Shown in pieces: positions 17,629-27,987 of a stretch of DNA of 60,314 bases. Every line of letters begins with the position of its first letter. The first letter of the stretch is position 1. The notes under the pieces are model-generated. The model ran no database searches. It saw nothing but the letters and a program-made list of their open reading frames with translations, and was not told the origin of the DNA. The position numbers and the translations under genes are program-made. The DNA is taken from NCBI GenBank assembly GCA_021736575.1, contig JAIPFP010000003.1:1-60314 (forward strand), in the 5' to 3' direction. This DNA comes from Pirellula sp. (GTDB lineage: Bacteria > Planctomycetota > Planctomycetia > Pirellulales > Pirellulaceae).

Positions 17629-20627
17629 CCATCGACTCCGAATCCAATGAACGGCATCCCATCGAAATTCTGGCCGACGAATTTTCCCTACGGCTTCGTA
17701 GGGGTGAGCACCCTACGATCGAGGAATACGCCCTCAAGCATCCTGAATTTGCCGAACTGATCCGTTCGATCTTCCCCTCCATCGCGTTGGTGGAGCGGGT
17801 CGCGATCAATGAGGATCAGCAACGCAAATCGAATCCGAACCTGCCCGAGGCGACGACGCTGAATCGAGTGCCGGACTCGCTTGGTGATTACCAAATCCTT
17901 CGCGAAATAGGACGCGGTGGAATGGGTATCGTCTATGAAGCGGTTCAACGTTCCCTCAATCGACGTGTCGCATTGAAAGTGATCAATTCCTTAGTCTCTG
18001 GCAATGGTCAGCATCGTGCCCGTTTTCGTCGCGAAGCCGAAGCGGCAGCAAGCCTTCACCATACCAATATCGTTCCGATCTACGGCATCGGCGAAGACCA
18101 AGATCTGCAGTACTACGCAATGCAATTGATCGACGGCGTAACACTGCAAGACGTGGTGGATTGCCTCCGACATGATTTTGTGGATTTCAAGAAGCCCACT
18201 TCATCGGAAACCGCCAACCAAGTCGATTCAAGCAGTCTCTCATCCAACATCGTTCGCACCAAGCCGCCATTCAATTCCTCGCATGCTGCCAGGCTGATGC
18301 TAAAAAGCGCTTGGACTTTGCCAAACGTAGAAAATGAGTCCGCAGAAATCCAGGGTGCTAAGTCGTCAAACAGTAGAGCCGCAACTCCAGAAGTGGCGAC
18401 CGTGGCTACATCGGAGTTAGCGGAAACGCATACCAGTCCCCATTTAGCCACGGAACTCGATGCCGTGTTGTTGACGAATCCGACGAATAAATGGACGGAG
18501 AAATCCAAGCAAGCGCAACTGACAAGGGGATATTTTCGCAACGTTGCGAGAACCATCGCAAACGTTGCGAATGCGATCGACTACGCCCACCATCAGAACC
18601 TCCTTCATCGTGATATCAAGCCCGCCAATTTACTGCTCGATCGCGAGGGGACTATTTGGATAACCGACTTTGGATTGGCTCGCCGAACCGACTTGGATGC
18701 GGCGACGCAAACGGGCGAGATCCTGGGAACGCTACGGTACATGGCTCCCGAACAAATCGCTGGCCACGGGGACTCAAGGGTTGACATCTACAGTTTGGGG
18801 TTAACGCTCTTCGAAATGCTGACGCTAAGGCCAGCAATCGAATCTCCCAAGCTGCGACTATTGGACCCGGAACGCAATTCCGTGATTCCAACACTTCGAT
18901 CGATCAACCCAAATATTCCCCACGACCTGCAGACCATCACATTGAAAGCCTGCGCGTACGCGCCAGAACATCGCTATCAAAATGCTTGCGATATGGAAGC
19001 GGACCTGCGGCGCTTTTTAGAGGATCGACCGATCCTAGCAAGGCAAACGTCGCGATTGGAAATACTCATGCGTTGGGCTCGACGCAACCCAGCGATTGCA
19101 ACGCTGGCGTCGGTAGCGATTGGAATGCTTTTGGTTATCGCCAGCTTGCTCGCTGTTTGGAATCGCCAGCAACAGCGTTCGCTTGTCGAGATCGGCAAGC
19201 AATACAATCGCGCCGAGCAGAACTTGAAAGAGAAGTCGGAGGCGTTGGAGTCGGTACGCAAAGAGCAAATGCGAGCCGAGATGAATCTTGAGCTTGCTAT
19301 CAAAGCGTTCGACAAGATCATGGACAACATCGCCTCGCGAGGCAGTACATTTGCCCTCAGCAGCGATCTTGGTGAAGACGAAACATTTGAACTCAACGGC
19401 GCGTCCCTCAGCCAAGCCGACGTCGCATTGCTTGAATCGTTGTTGGATTTCTTCGACCAGTTCAGCGAACAGAACGACAAAGATCTTCGTGTTGAGACCG
19501 CAACGGCAATGCAACGAGTTGGCGACATACAACACAAAATCGGCAACGTAGACCAAGCTGAAAAATCGTATCTCAAGGCCCTCAATTCGTTTCAGACTCT
19601 CTACAAACAATCACCGCAGCAATCTAGCACTTTGTTGTCCCAAATGGCGATCTACAACGAACTGATCGTGCTCAATGCCAAACGCGGCCAAATCCCAAAA
19701 ACATTTGGACTTTATCAAGATGCACGGAGATTACTCGAACAATCACCCAAAATAGCTTCCTCTGCTGATGGGCGGTTTGCACTAGCAAAATTGCTCAATA
19801 GCATTGGCACATTAGGGGCGAGGTTTGGGCGAGAGCCGAGAATGCGGTTGGGCGGTCCATTAGGTAAAGTTGGAACTTTCGGAGATGGGATACAACTTGC
19901 GCAAGCCGCAAAACTCAAGCGAGAATCGGAACTAAACGCAGAGTCGCTAGCCCTGCTCAATACACTTGCGAACGAATCACCTGAAAACACTCCCTACAAA
20001 ATTGTGCTTGCCCGGGCGCTAAAGGATGAGGTCCGAATCGCGAAGTTGCTCAACGACACCCAGCGCGCAGACGAGGCGATGATGCGTTCCGTAGAGATTT
20101 TGGAAGGGCTTTGTGCATCCCACCCCGATTCATCCGCATTCAAATACGAGTTAGCAAACACGCTCGGCACCAACGTCGGCATGCGAACCATTGATATGCA
20201 GCGAGCCGAGCGATCGCTTTCGATATGCGAAGAGATTCTTATCGACAAGCCATATGTTCCCGAGTATCTGGCATTGAAAGCTTCGGTATTGGTCAAGTTA
20301 AGCGCGACCACTCAATTGACGACTGGTCGCTCTCAAAAAGCGGAAGAATTGCTGCTTGAGGCCATCCGCGTCCAGCGCGACTTAGCAAACCGCTATCCGG
20401 ATATCGCTTTGTATACTTTGAGTTTGGGACAATCGTTAGTACAACTCAGTGAACTCGAGATGACTTTGAAAAAGCCAGCCAAAGCCAAGGAAACGATGGA
20501 CCAAGCCATTCAAATGATTGAGTCCTTGCAACGCCAAAGCAAGGGAGAAGTCATTCTCAAGCAAATGATCGAACGGCTCCGCGAAAGAAAAACACTGATC
20601 GAATCCAGGCAGCCAAAAAAGCCATAA
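17625..20627 (+). CDS. membrane Ser/Thr protein kinase with TPR-like extracytoplasmic domain
   Basis: This is a 1000-residue Hanks-type kinase. Visible elements are the glycine loop GRGGMGIVYEA (residues 97-106), Lys118 in VALKVI, catalytic HRDIKPANLLLD (His328, Arg329, Asp330), DFG at 348-350, and APEQIAG. Between the N-lobe and the catalytic loop lies a roughly 130-residue Ser/Thr-rich insertion (about 190-315), a common planctomycete feature. A membrane span follows near 490-510 (IATLASVAIGMLLVIASLLA), then a coiled-coil stretch and TPR-like helical repeats to the C-terminus. The region before the kinase (PTIEEYALKHPEFAELIRSI) is the usual leader of these proteins. It is translationally coupled to the ECF sigma gene, which is its likely target. 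Confidence 0.93.
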   Translation: MTIDSESNERHPIEILADEFSLRLRRGEHPTIEEYALKHPEFAELIRSIFPSIALVERVAINEDQQRKSNPNLPEATTLNRVPDSLGDYQILREIGRGGMGIVYEAVQRSLNRRVALKVINSLVSGNGQHRARFRREAEAAASLHHTNIVPIYGIGEDQDLQYYAMQLIDGVTLQDVVDCLRHDFVDFKKPTSSETANQVDSSSLSSNIVRTKPPFNSSHAARLMLKSAWTLPNVENESAEIQGAKSSNSRAATPEVATVATSELAETHTSPHLATELDAVLLTNPTNKWTEKSKQAQLTRGYFRNVARTIANVANAIDYAHHQNLLHRDIKPANLLLDREGTIWITDFGLARRTDLDAATQTGEILGTLRYMAPEQIAGHGDSRVDIYSLGLTLFEMLTLRPAIESPKLRLLDPERNSVIPTLRSINPNIPHDLQTITLKACAYAPEHRYQNACDMEADLRRFLEDRPILARQTSRLEILMRWARRNPAIATLASVAIGMLLVIASLLAVWNRQQQRSLVEIGKQYNRAEQNLKEKSEALESVRKEQMRAEMNLELAIKAFDKIMDNIASRGSTFALSSDLGEDETFELNGASLSQADVALLESLLDFFDQFSEQNDKDLRVETATAMQRVGDIQHKIGNVDQAEKSYLKALNSFQTLYKQSPQQSSTLLSQMAIYNELIVLNAKRGQIPKTFGLYQDARRLLEQSPKIASSADGRFALAKLLNSIGTLGARFGREPRMRLGGPLGKVGTFGDGIQLAQAAKLKRESELNAESLALLNTLANESPENTPYKIVLARALKDEVRIAKLLNDTQRADEAMMRSVEILEGLCASHPDSSAFKYELANTLGTNVGMRTIDMQRAERSLSICEEILIDKPYVPEYLALKASVLVKLSATTQLTTGRSQKAEELLLEAIRVQRDLANRYPDIALYTLSLGQSLVQLSELEMTLKKPAKAKETMDQAIQMIESLQRQSKGEVILKQMIERLRERKTLIESRQPKKP

Positions 20628-20670
20628 ACCATCCCCCATCGAACTCACTTTGGCTGATAGCGCTGGTAGC

Positions 20671-23600
20671 CTACCCTACTCCGCCGCCGCCAGGGGTTTC
20701 GATCAAGATACTCTCGCCGGCAGCTATGCTTAAGTGCGCCGAGCTTGGCAATCGAATTTGCTTGCCATCTTTTTGAATAAGCCAGTTCTCGCCAGCTTCG
20801 CCAGCCGCTCCTCCGTCCAATCCAAAGGGTGCAATCGTCCTGCGACTTGTGACGAGGGACACAACTAAGGGCTTCAGGGCTTGTATCTGTCGGATCATAC
20901 CGTCGCCTCCCGAATAATGACCATACCCACCGCTCCCCTGTCGAATTCCGAACCGAACCAGTCGTACAGGATATCGTTTTTCCAATACCTCCACGTCTGT
21001 CAAGCGCGTGTTGGTCATATGCGAATGAACCGCATCTTCGCCGTTGGACGTATGCGTTGCCCCAGTTCCCCCGCCGATCGTTTCGTAGTATCCAAACGTC
21101 GAGTCGCCAAATAAGAAATTGTTCATCGTCCCTTGGCTCGCAGCCGCTAGTCCCAACGCTCCCAGCAAACAATCCACAACACGTTGGCTGGTTTCCACAT
21201 TGCCGCCTGCAACGGCTGGCCAATCCTCTTGATTCCCACTTGGTTTCGGATTAAGGATCCCTTGGGGAATTTTCATTTCAACGCAACGCAATACGCCAGA
21301 ATTGAGGGGCAGTGAGTCGGCCAGCGCGCATCGTATTACGTACATCGTCGCGGCCGCGACGATGGCTGGATTTGCGTTGAGGTTACCTTTCGAGACCATG
21401 CCCGTGCCTGCAAAATCGATTTGCAAAACGGGCTCATCGGCTTCGTTGGTTGTGGGTGCAATCGAGACGCGAATTTCTGTACCATCATCCATTTTGTCCG
21501 CAAAGCTGCGAACGCGATTCCCAAGTGTTCTAATCCAGGCTCGCGTCTTGGCTTCGGACGCTTGTTGGATGTATTCTAAGTATCGTTTCAGCGTATCGAG
21601 TCCATAGTCAAGGGACAATTCTTGCATTGCGAGCAGTCCTTGCTGATTGGCCGCTTGCTGGGCAGCCAAATCCGCCATGTTCTCCGCGACGGATCGCGAG
21701 GGATAAGACGCATTGCGGAGCAACGATTCGACTCGCCAAGAGCAATCGCTTCCCTGTTCGACCAAGTGCATGGGTGGAATAATGACTCCTTCCTCACCCA
21801 AACGCGTCGATGTCGGCGACATCGAACCCGGAGCGATACCACCGATCTCCGCGTGATGGGCACGGCATGCAACAAAGAAATCGGGAACGCCGATCACGCT
21901 TTGCGAGTCCGCAAAAACGGGCGTAATCACGGTGACATCGGGCAAGTGCGAACCACCCTCATAGGGATCGTTCGTAATGAAACAGTCGCCAGGAAACATT
22001 TTTGGAAACTTCACGAGCATGCAGCGGATGGTTTCACTCATGGCCCCAAGATGGACTGGAACATGGGGTGCATTGGCAATGAGGTCTCCATTCGAAGCAA
22101 ACACAGCGCAGCTAAAATCGCGTCGGTCCTTGACGTTGACGCTAATCGCGGTCTGCTCCAACACGATCCCCATCTGATCTGCGATCGCTGCGATGCGTTG
22201 AGCCAGTACCTCCCGAAGAACAGGATCGACCGCTTCGGAAACCGAAGCCTGGGCTCGTTCTGGTGCAAGTTTTTTCACCGCATCGATTCGTCGAAGCGAA
22301 AGAGTGTGATCGGACAAAACAGTTGCTCTCCAACCTTTTTCAAGGGCGGTTGTGCTGCCGCTCGAAACAATCAATGCGGGGCCGCTTAGGGATTGGCCTG
22401 GAGCGAGTTCGCCTCGTAAATGAACTCGCTTGTCCGGCGTTGTGTCATTGTGTGGGATGGGTCGCTCAACCAAAGTGATTCCTTCAAGTTGGTTTTCCGA
22501 CTTCGCACAGTATTCCCCTTTGAGCGAAACCGCTTCGATAGGTTTCCCCGTGCGTACATAACCAAATCGAGTTCGATGCATCGCCTCGAATCGATCGATG
22601 CAATCACGATGCAATCGCAAATTGTCAAACGGACCAAGATTGTTGGAGCTCGTGTCGTTGAGTGAAACCAACATCGAGCCCTCGGTTCCGGTGTACTTTA
22701 ATTCCATTTCAAACGTGGCGGATACTTGTTTGCTCGCGATGCCTTCGCGGTCGAATTCGTCGAATGCTTCACGGTTCATGTCCGCCACCAACCGCGCGAC
22801 ATCGAGAGAGTCAACATCCTCAAGCGGTCGGTAAATGGCTCTGGAAAACGATCGCTTGACGGAGGCCATTCCCATTCCTAGTGCGCTCAGCAAGCCCGCG
22901 TCCGGCGGGTCAATCACATGTTGAATGCCGAGCAGTTCGGCGATCTCGCATATGTGTTGACCGGCTGCGCCGCCAAAGCCAATCAGCGCGTGTTCGCGTG
23001 GGTCTGCTCCCTGTGCAATCGAAATGCTTCGAACCGCTGCCGCCATGTGTTCATTGGCGATTCGCCGAAAACCCTCACATAATTGCTCGGACGTGAATCG
23101 CTCTATGGACAAGTCACCCGAGCCATTCATTTGCGAAAGAACCGCCTCTAGCCTCTGCTCGGCTGCGCGGCGATCCAGCGAGAATGGAAACGTGACCGTG
23201 TCGATTCGATCCGTCAATAAGTTCAGGTCGGTAATCGTCAGTGGTCCACCGCGACCGTAGCAGGCTGGCCCAGGATTGGCACCCGCACTTTGGGGGCCAA
23301 CGCGTAACCGCACGCCATCAAACCAACAAACACTTCCGCCGCCGGCAGCAACGGTATGGATCGCAAGCGTAGGAACCATCATTCGTACACCTGCTTTGAT
23401 GGTTTCGTTTTCCAATTGCAACTTGCCATCGATTCGACAGACATCCGTACTCGTGCCGCCCATGTCGAGGCCTATGCAGCGGGGCTGGTTCATCGCCTGC
23501 GAGTACGCCTCGATTGCAACAGCACCTCCCGCTGGGCCGGATAATACGCTGTCTTTTCCCCGGTACGAGTCGGCTGACACGAGACCGCCACTGCTGGTCA

Positions 23601-24597
23601 TCACTCGCAAATGCGTTCGGTTGTCTAAACCGAATTGGTTCGCAACCGTTTGCAAATACCCTTGAACAATCGGAGTCAAGTAAGCGTCCATCAGTGTCGT
23701 CTCCGCTCGGATGACCGCTTTGATCTTGGGAGCAATTTGACTGCTGATACAAATGCAGGTAAACCCAATTCTTTGAGCGATTTTCTCGACCATCGATTCA
23801 TGAACGGGATTGCAATAGGAGTGAAGCAAGCAAACGGCGATGGAACGAATGCCGGTAGCAAACAGGTTGCGGAGTTCGTTTTCGGCTTGCTCAACATCCA
23901 ACGGTACCAGAACGGAACCACTTGCATCCATGCGTTCGTCGATTTCAACAACACTCGCGTGAAGCGGCGTTCGTTTGCGGACGTTTAACGCAAACAAGTC
24001 GGGCCGTTCCTGATAACCAATACGTAGCAAGTCACCAAAGCCACGCGTTGTTACCAAAGCACACGGTTGGCCAGTACGCGTCAGCAGCGCATTCGTACCG
24101 CGCGTTGTTCCAAGCCGAACTTGCAATGGCGGTAGTGGTTGCGTTGAGTTTAAACCCAAAATCAATCGCGCCGCCAACACGGGGGCCTCTAGTCCACAAT
24201 CGAGTTCATACCGCACACATTGGACTCGGTCGAGCGTTCCGCTCAGCACCGGTTTCCCGAGTTCAGACGCCACTGCATAGGTTTCCGCCAATTGTATTCG
24301 ACCGTCGGTTGGATCGAAACCAAGGCACTTTTGCGAGGCGAAAGGTTCGCCGAGAGGATCGATCCAAACCACGTTGGCGCCGATCCAAAACTCCGTTGGG
24401 TCGTTCCTGCGCAAGGGATCGATGAAGGTGTTCTGATCGATCCAATGCGAAACCGTTCCTTTGACAAGCCCACTGCTCAAAACTTTGGTACAGCGTCGTG
24501 ATCCATCGGGTTGGTTAACAAAGCAATCCGTAAAGGTACCACCGACGTCGCACCAAACTTCATATGCCTTAACCTTCTGCAATACGAACGGAGTCAT
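20671..24597 (-). CDS. 5-oxoprolinase / hydantoinase A-B fusion protein
   Basis: The 1308-residue protein joins the ATP-binding HyuA half and the HyuB half, as in ATP-dependent 5-oxoprolinase, which opens 5-oxoproline to glutamate. HyuA starts [15 protein letters not shown] and has [28 protein letters not shown] and [14 protein letters not shown]. HyuB starts near residue 770 ([20 protein letters not shown]) with [41 protein letters not shown] and a glycine-rich end (ETPGGGGVG). The length matches bacterial 5-oxoprolinases (about 1200-1300), but hydantoin substrates cannot be excluded. Its start overlaps the hemW stop (ATGA), so it is the second gene of a two-gene unit. Confidence 0.92.
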   Translation of the reverse strand: MTPFVLQKVKAYEVWCDVGGTFTDCFVNQPDGSRRCTKVLSSGLVKGTVSHWIDQNTFIDPLRRNDPTEFWIGANVVWIDPLGEPFASQKCLGFDPTDGRIQLAETYAVASELGKPVLSGTLDRVQCVRYELDCGLEAPVLAARLILGLNSTQPLPPLQVRLGTTRGTNALLTRTGQPCALVTTRGFGDLLRIGYQERPDLFALNVRKRTPLHASVVEIDERMDASGSVLVPLDVEQAENELRNLFATGIRSIAVCLLHSYCNPVHESMVEKIAQRIGFTCICISSQIAPKIKAVIRAETTLMDAYLTPIVQGYLQTVANQFGLDNRTHLRVMTSSGGLVSADSYRGKDSVLSGPAGGAVAIEAYSQAMNQPRCIGLDMGGTSTDVCRIDGKLQLENETIKAGVRMMVPTLAIHTVAAGGGSVCWFDGVRLRVGPQSAGANPGPACYGRGGPLTITDLNLLTDRIDTVTFPFSLDRRAAEQRLEAVLSQMNGSGDLSIERFTSEQLCEGFRRIANEHMAAAVRSISIAQGADPREHALIGFGGAAGQHICEIAELLGIQHVIDPPDAGLLSALGMGMASVKRSFSRAIYRPLEDVDSLDVARLVADMNREAFDEFDREGIASKQVSATFEMELKYTGTEGSMLVSLNDTSSNNLGPFDNLRLHRDCIDRFEAMHRTRFGYVRTGKPIEAVSLKGEYCAKSENQLEGITLVERPIPHNDTTPDKRVHLRGELAPGQSLSGPALIVSSGSTTALEKGWRATVLSDHTLSLRRIDAVKKLAPERAQASVSEAVDPVLREVLAQRIAAIADQMGIVLEQTAISVNVKDRRDFSCAVFASNGDLIANAPHVPVHLGAMSETIRCMLVKFPKMFPGDCFITNDPYEGGSHLPDVTVITPVFADSQSVIGVPDFFVACRAHHAEIGGIAPGSMSPTSTRLGEEGVIIPPMHLVEQGSDCSWRVESLLRNASYPSRSVAENMADLAAQQAANQQGLLAMQELSLDYGLDTLKRYLEYIQQASEAKTRAWIRTLGNRVRSFADKMDDGTEIRVSIAPTTNEADEPVLQIDFAGTGMVSKGNLNANPAIVAAATMYVIRCALADSLPLNSGVLRCVEMKIPQGILNPKPSGNQEDWPAVAGGNVETSQRVVDCLLGALGLAAASQGTMNNFLFGDSTFGYYETIGGGTGATHTSNGEDAVHSHMTNTRLTDVEVLEKRYPVRLVRFGIRQGSGGYGHYSGGDGMIRQIQALKPLVVSLVTSRRTIAPFGLDGGAAGEAGENWLIQKDGKQIRLPSSAHLSIAAGESILIETPGGGGVG

Positions 24598-25790
24598 AAG
24601 TAGTCACCCCATAATGCATCACTCACAAACAAGCCAGCGCGGGTAAGTCGAATCCATTCTCTGTCTCGCATCAACCAGCCGCCAGCGATATGTTTCTCGA
24701 TCGCGGCGTCGATCGCAATCGCCACGCTAGGCTCAGCTTCCAATCGCATGGCGGTCCAGTTGACCCCCTCCATTTGACGCATTCCAAAGACAAATCTCTC
24801 GCGAACACGCTGTGCGTTGGAAAGTTTCTCCATCTCATGAATTGTAGATCTGTTTTGTTCGATTCTGCGAATGTATTCCAATGTGCCTCGGTGATTGACA
24901 CTTCGAGTCCCTCCAACAAAGCGCGCTGCGCTCGGGCCGAATGCCCACCATGATTCTCCGAGCCAATAGCTTTGATTGTGCCGGCAACGATGCGATGGCT
25001 TTGCAAAATTAGAGATCTCGTAATGTTCGAAGCCGGCACGGCTCAATCGATCGATGGCTTCCTCGTACATAGCCAGTTCGAGCTCCTCGGGAACGGATTC
25101 AATCTCGTGGCGTTCTCGCATTCCCCAAAAGCGAGAGCCCTTTTCAAAGGTTAAGCCGTAAGTGGAAAGGTGATGAACGCCCAATTCGATCGCTGTCTGG
25201 AGGTCGGTTTGCCAACCTGAAAACGTTTCGTTTGGAGCTCCAAAGATCAGATCGAGCGACACCGAGCTAAAAAACTTGTGTGAACGCTCCACCGATTCCA
25301 TGAGTTCTTCCGGCGAATGGTCCCGTTCGAGTCGAATCAGTTTGGTCGGTTGAAAGGATTGCCCTCCGATGCTGATGCGATTGATTCCGCGTGAGCAGAT
25401 GTGCTCGCAAAAAGAATCCGAAATGTCGAGCGGATTGGCTTCGATCGTCCATTCACCTTGCGAGGACAGCGGCAGCCAGTGATTGAGCAAGGTTAACAAC
25501 CGATCCATCCGATCCTGAGGCAGAATCGAAGGGGTGCCGCCACCGAGAAAAAGGGTTTCGACTTGTCTTGGGATTTCGAGTTTTGACAGCTCGACCTCTA
25601 GAGCGTTGAGAAATCGATCAATAAGGTCATCGCGATTGGCGAGGAGCGAGAAATTGCAATATCCGCACCGATGACGGCAAAATGGGATATGAACGTAGGC
25701 CGAAACCGGCAATGCAGCTTGTTCGTCCCAACCCCAGAGCTGCATGCAGTCCTTCGTTGATTCCAGCGGAGCGGGGATTTTCAATGTCAT
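24594..25790 (-). CDS. hemW: radical SAM heme chaperone / coproporphyrinogen oxidase-like protein
   Basis: The 398-residue protein has the radical SAM motif CxxxCxxC in HIPFCRHRCGYCNF. It continues with the HemN/HemW-type segments LFLGGGTPSIL, WTIEANPLDI, GINRISIGGQSFQPTKL, DLIFGAPNETFSGW and HHLSTYGLTFEKGSRFWG. The C-terminal HemN_C domain is marked by FVFGMRQMEGVNW. It has the CxxxCxxC context of HemW, which loads heme into client proteins, rather than the longer HemN N-terminus. The role as heme chaperone is the family view and was not tested here. It ends in an ATGA overlap with the oxoprolinase gene. Confidence 0.88.
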   Translation of the reverse strand: MTLKIPAPLESTKDCMQLWGWDEQAALPVSAYVHIPFCRHRCGYCNFSLLANRDDLIDRFLNALEVELSKLEIPRQVETLFLGGGTPSILPQDRMDRLLTLLNHWLPLSSQGEWTIEANPLDISDSFCEHICSRGINRISIGGQSFQPTKLIRLERDHSPEELMESVERSHKFFSSVSLDLIFGAPNETFSGWQTDLQTAIELGVHHLSTYGLTFEKGSRFWGMRERHEIESVPEELELAMYEEAIDRLSRAGFEHYEISNFAKPSHRCRHNQSYWLGESWWAFGPSAARFVGGTRSVNHRGTLEYIRRIEQNRSTIHEMEKLSNAQRVRERFVFGMRQMEGVNWTAMRLEAEPSVAIAIDAAIEKHIAGGWLMRDREWIRLTRAGLFVSDALWGDYL

Positions 25791-25905
25791 GGTGGGTGGG
25801 TGCCGGAGACTATTGCGTTGTCTGGAATTTAGGTCGTCGAAATAGAGTAAACCCTCATGTACAATTTAACCACCCGTTTCATTCATCTCGAGAAAGCAAA
25901 GTTTT

Positions 25906-26961
25906 ATGACAGGTTGGGCCATTATCGGTTGCGGCATGATTGCCAAATTCCACGCACGAGCCATTGCTGAGTTGAAAGGCTCGACTTTGGTCGCGTGCCA
26001 TAGCCGCTCGCTGGACAAGGCAAATGAGTTTGCCAAAGAGTTTGGAGGCACAGGCTTCGACGACTTGACGAAGATGCTCGCCCATCCAAAGGTGGATATA
26101 GTCACCATTTGCACCCCGAGTGGTGCGCATTTAGAACCAGGAGTGGCCGCCGCCAAGGCAGGTAAGCACGTTCTGGTCGAAAAACCGCTTGAGGTCACGA
26201 CGGCTCGCTGCGACCGACTGATCGCGGCATGCGATCGGGCGGGAGTGCAGCTCGGCACAATCTTCCCATCGCGTTTCCATCGATCGGCGCAACTGCTCAA
26301 GAATGCAGTCGAACAAGAGCGTTTTGGAACCATCTCCCTAGCAGCCGCCTATGTAAAGTGGTTTCGCACGCAAGCATACTATGATAGCGGCAAATGGCGT
26401 GGCACATGGCAACTCGATGGCGGTGGAGCCCTAATGAACCAAGCGATTCACAGTGTCGACTTGCTATTGTGGCTGATGGGACCGGTCAAGTCGGTATCGG
26501 CAATGACGGCGCTGCGAGCTCACGAACGAATCGAAGTGGAGGATGCCGCTACCGCTATTCTGGAATTTGAATCCGGTGCGTTGGGGACCATCGAAGCATC
26601 CACAGCCGCGTTTCCAGGGTCGCTCAAACGAATCGAAATCGCGGGCTCAATGGGGTCCGCTACATTGGAAGAAGAAGCGATTAAACAATGGTCGTTTGCG
26701 AAGCCGATTAAGTCGGATGCTAAAATACTGGATCAAATGCAAGGTAACGTAACAGGTGGAGGGGCGGCTGATCCAACTGCCATCGGACACAAAGCTCACC
26801 GAGATCTCTTCGCGGATTTCTTGTCTGGAGTAAAAAAGAAACTACCCTGTTCGATCGACGGCAACGAAGGCCGGAAGAGCGTCGAGCTCATTACGAGCAT
26901 CTACAAAGCAGCCAATGGAGGAAAGCGAGTAACTCTCCGGAAGTTAGCCGAAGGGCGATAG
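25906..26961 (+). CDS. Gfo/Idh/MocA family oxidoreductase
   Basis: This is a 351-residue NAD(P)-dependent sugar/cyclitol dehydrogenase-like protein. The N-terminal Rossmann fold starts GWAIIGCGMIAKFHARAI, followed by DIVTICTPSGAHLEPGVAAA and the catalytic-Lys block HVLVEKPLEVT. The C-terminal domain has GGGALMNQAIHSVDLLLWLMG, the usual GG...NQ/H..D motif. The substrate is unknown. There is no signal peptide. Its last codons and TAG stop (26959-26961) lie inside the left arm of a long inverted repeat, so the C-terminus was probably shaped by repeat insertion. Confidence 0.9.
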   Translation: MTGWAIIGCGMIAKFHARAIAELKGSTLVACHSRSLDKANEFAKEFGGTGFDDLTKMLAHPKVDIVTICTPSGAHLEPGVAAAKAGKHVLVEKPLEVTTARCDRLIAACDRAGVQLGTIFPSRFHRSAQLLKNAVEQERFGTISLAAAYVKWFRTQAYYDSGKWRGTWQLDGGGALMNQAIHSVDLLLWLMGPVKSVSAMTALRAHERIEVEDAATAILEFESGALGTIEASTAAFPGSLKRIEIAGSMGSATLEEEAIKQWSFAKPIKSDAKILDQMQGNVTGGGAADPTAIGHKAHRDLFADFLSGVKKKLPCSIDGNEGRKSVELITSIYKAANGGKRVTLRKLAEGR

Positions 26962-27020
26962 CCCCGGTTCTCGACGAATGTCGAGCAATTGGAAAACCGG
27001 GGCTATCGCCCAACGGCTAA
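26944..27020. repeat. long inverted repeat overlapping the end of the oxidoreductase gene
   Basis: GGCGATAGCCCCGGTT (26954-26969) and AACCGGGGCTATCGCC (26995-27010) match perfectly. The arms extend outward to TTAGCCG (26944-26950) and CGGCTAA (27014-27020), giving about 26-base arms around a 25-base loop. The repeat contributes the stop codon of the upstream gene and marks the left edge of the accessory region. Confidence 0.8.
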
Positions 27021-27174
27021 TTGGGTTGAAAAACAGTTGCGGATGTGCTTAGTCCCCTAAACGCTTCTTGCGGTACGTTCCGTTTTACCGGACTAAGTCT
27101 GGTAAAACAGGCATTCCGATCCCTTGCGATATCAGAAACACGGAACGATTTCTTTCCTACATTGCTGAGGCATT

Positions 27175-27351
27175 ATGTACGTAGAAAGTGCCTGGAGTCC
27201 GATAACTGCCAAGCTTGCAAGGAGAGGGATTATTATTCGCGAAGTCCCAATCAGCTACTCGAGTCGTTCATGGAAAGAGGGCAAGAAGATCGGGATCAAG
27301 GATTTGTTCAGCACGATATGGTGCATCGTGAAGTACCGGTTTTCGAACTAA
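27175..27351 (+). pseudogene. remnant C-terminus of a family 2 glycosyltransferase
   Basis: The frame 27175-27351 encodes 58 residues whose core SPITAKLARRGIIIREVPIS, followed by YSSRSWKEGKKIGIKDLF and CIVKYRF, matches the end of polyprenol-phosphate/dolichol-type GT2 enzymes. There the pattern is PE-T-AKL-RRG-I-EVPISY-PR---EGKKIG-+DG---L. A TGA lies just upstream in the same frame, and the whole catalytic GT-A domain is absent. It is therefore a decayed or transferred fragment rather than a gene. No other part of the glycosyltransferase was found in 26962-27174. Confidence 0.7.
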
Positions 27352-27372
27352 TTCGCAGCCGACCGATCTCGC

Positions 27373-27463
27373 TAGCCACTAAAAGGCACAAAGTCCACAA
27401 AAAGTTTGAAAGTTCGATTCAACAGATCATCCGGTTTGTGGCTTTTGTGATTTTTTGTGGCTA
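27373..27463. repeat. imperfect inverted repeat with TAGCCAC ends
   Basis: The left arm (from 27373, TAGCCACTAAAAGGCACAAA) and right arm (27435-27463, ending TTTTTTGTGGCTA) pair with a few mismatches around a loop of about 35 bases. The right arm contains the stop codon of the small minus-strand HTH gene. It separates the glycosyltransferase remnant from the HTH gene. Confidence 0.65.
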
Positions 27464-27809
27464 GGAAACATAAGTGCCTGGCACGAATGGTGCTGTCATT
27501 GCGGGAATTCGACCAGCACGAATATGAGCCATGATGGTTGGCCGTCGGCAGCCAAGAGCCTTCGCAAGGGCTGTTGCTGTTAGGTAGGTGGCCTGAGAGT
27601 CTAAAGCCAGCAAGTACCTTGAGACTAAGGCGAAAGCATCGGCGGGGCTACAAGCTTGCCCAACAGGCTCAATCTTAATGCCTAGACGGACAGCTAGATC
27701 ATTGGCATTCCGCAGGTATTTTGCTGCGTCGTCAAAAGTCTGTATATCTTGCTCTGGTTGGCCCCTAAGGTCAATCAACGACTTTTTTGATTGCTTCGAG
27801 AGTTTTCAT
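27461..27809 (-). pseudogene. small HTH (excisionase/MerR-like) protein gene, apparently frameshifted near its start
   Basis: The main open frame (27461-27778) has only a TTG start and encodes about 105 residues. Its C-terminal YLTATALAKALGCRRPTIMA, then HIRAGRIPAM, looks like an excisionase-type winged HTH. Upstream, an ATG at 27809 opens MKTLEAIKK in a different frame and hits a stop after 12 codons. The two frames meet at a run of six A on the coding strand (six T at 27783-27788). With five A the product would read MKTLEAIKKSLIDLRGQPEQ and continue in the main frame, about 115 residues. This could be a homopolymer sequencing error, a real inactivating frameshift, or +1 slippage. The function is unknown; it may regulate the divergent cassette through the palindromes at 27811-27836. 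Confidence 0.55.
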
Positions 27810-27810
27810 T

Positions 27811-27836
27811 CCTAAGTTTAGGACATGAATTCATGT
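27811..27836. promoter_or_regulatory. operator-like palindromes between the HTH gene and the DUF1559 cassette
   Basis: CCTAAGTTTAGG (27811-27822, two 5-base arms) is directly followed by the perfect 14-bp palindrome ACATGAATTCATGT (27823-27836). They sit immediately upstream of the HTH gene's ATG and 152 bases before the DUF1559 start, a position suited to a dimeric repressor. Binding by the HTH protein is inference. Confidence 0.45.
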
Positions 27837-27987
27837 AAAGTCGATTCTAGTCAGGCTGCGTCACACGCCTCTCTGATGGAGTATTGGATCGAAGCCTCGC
27901 TTTTCACACCAAGGCGAGGTAACATGCAGGAATGCGAAACGAGCACCGCCGCAGTCTCGACTCTATCCAGTAGCGACAGGAACAAAA

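Noticed and set aside
21622..22389. Plus-strand frame of 255 residues inside the oxoprolinase
   Set aside because: It is a composition shadow of the minus-strand gene without family features.
27045..27464. 139-residue plus-strand frame near the island edge
   Set aside because: The recognisable coding signal here is in another frame (27175-27351), and the end of this frame lies inside an inverted repeat.
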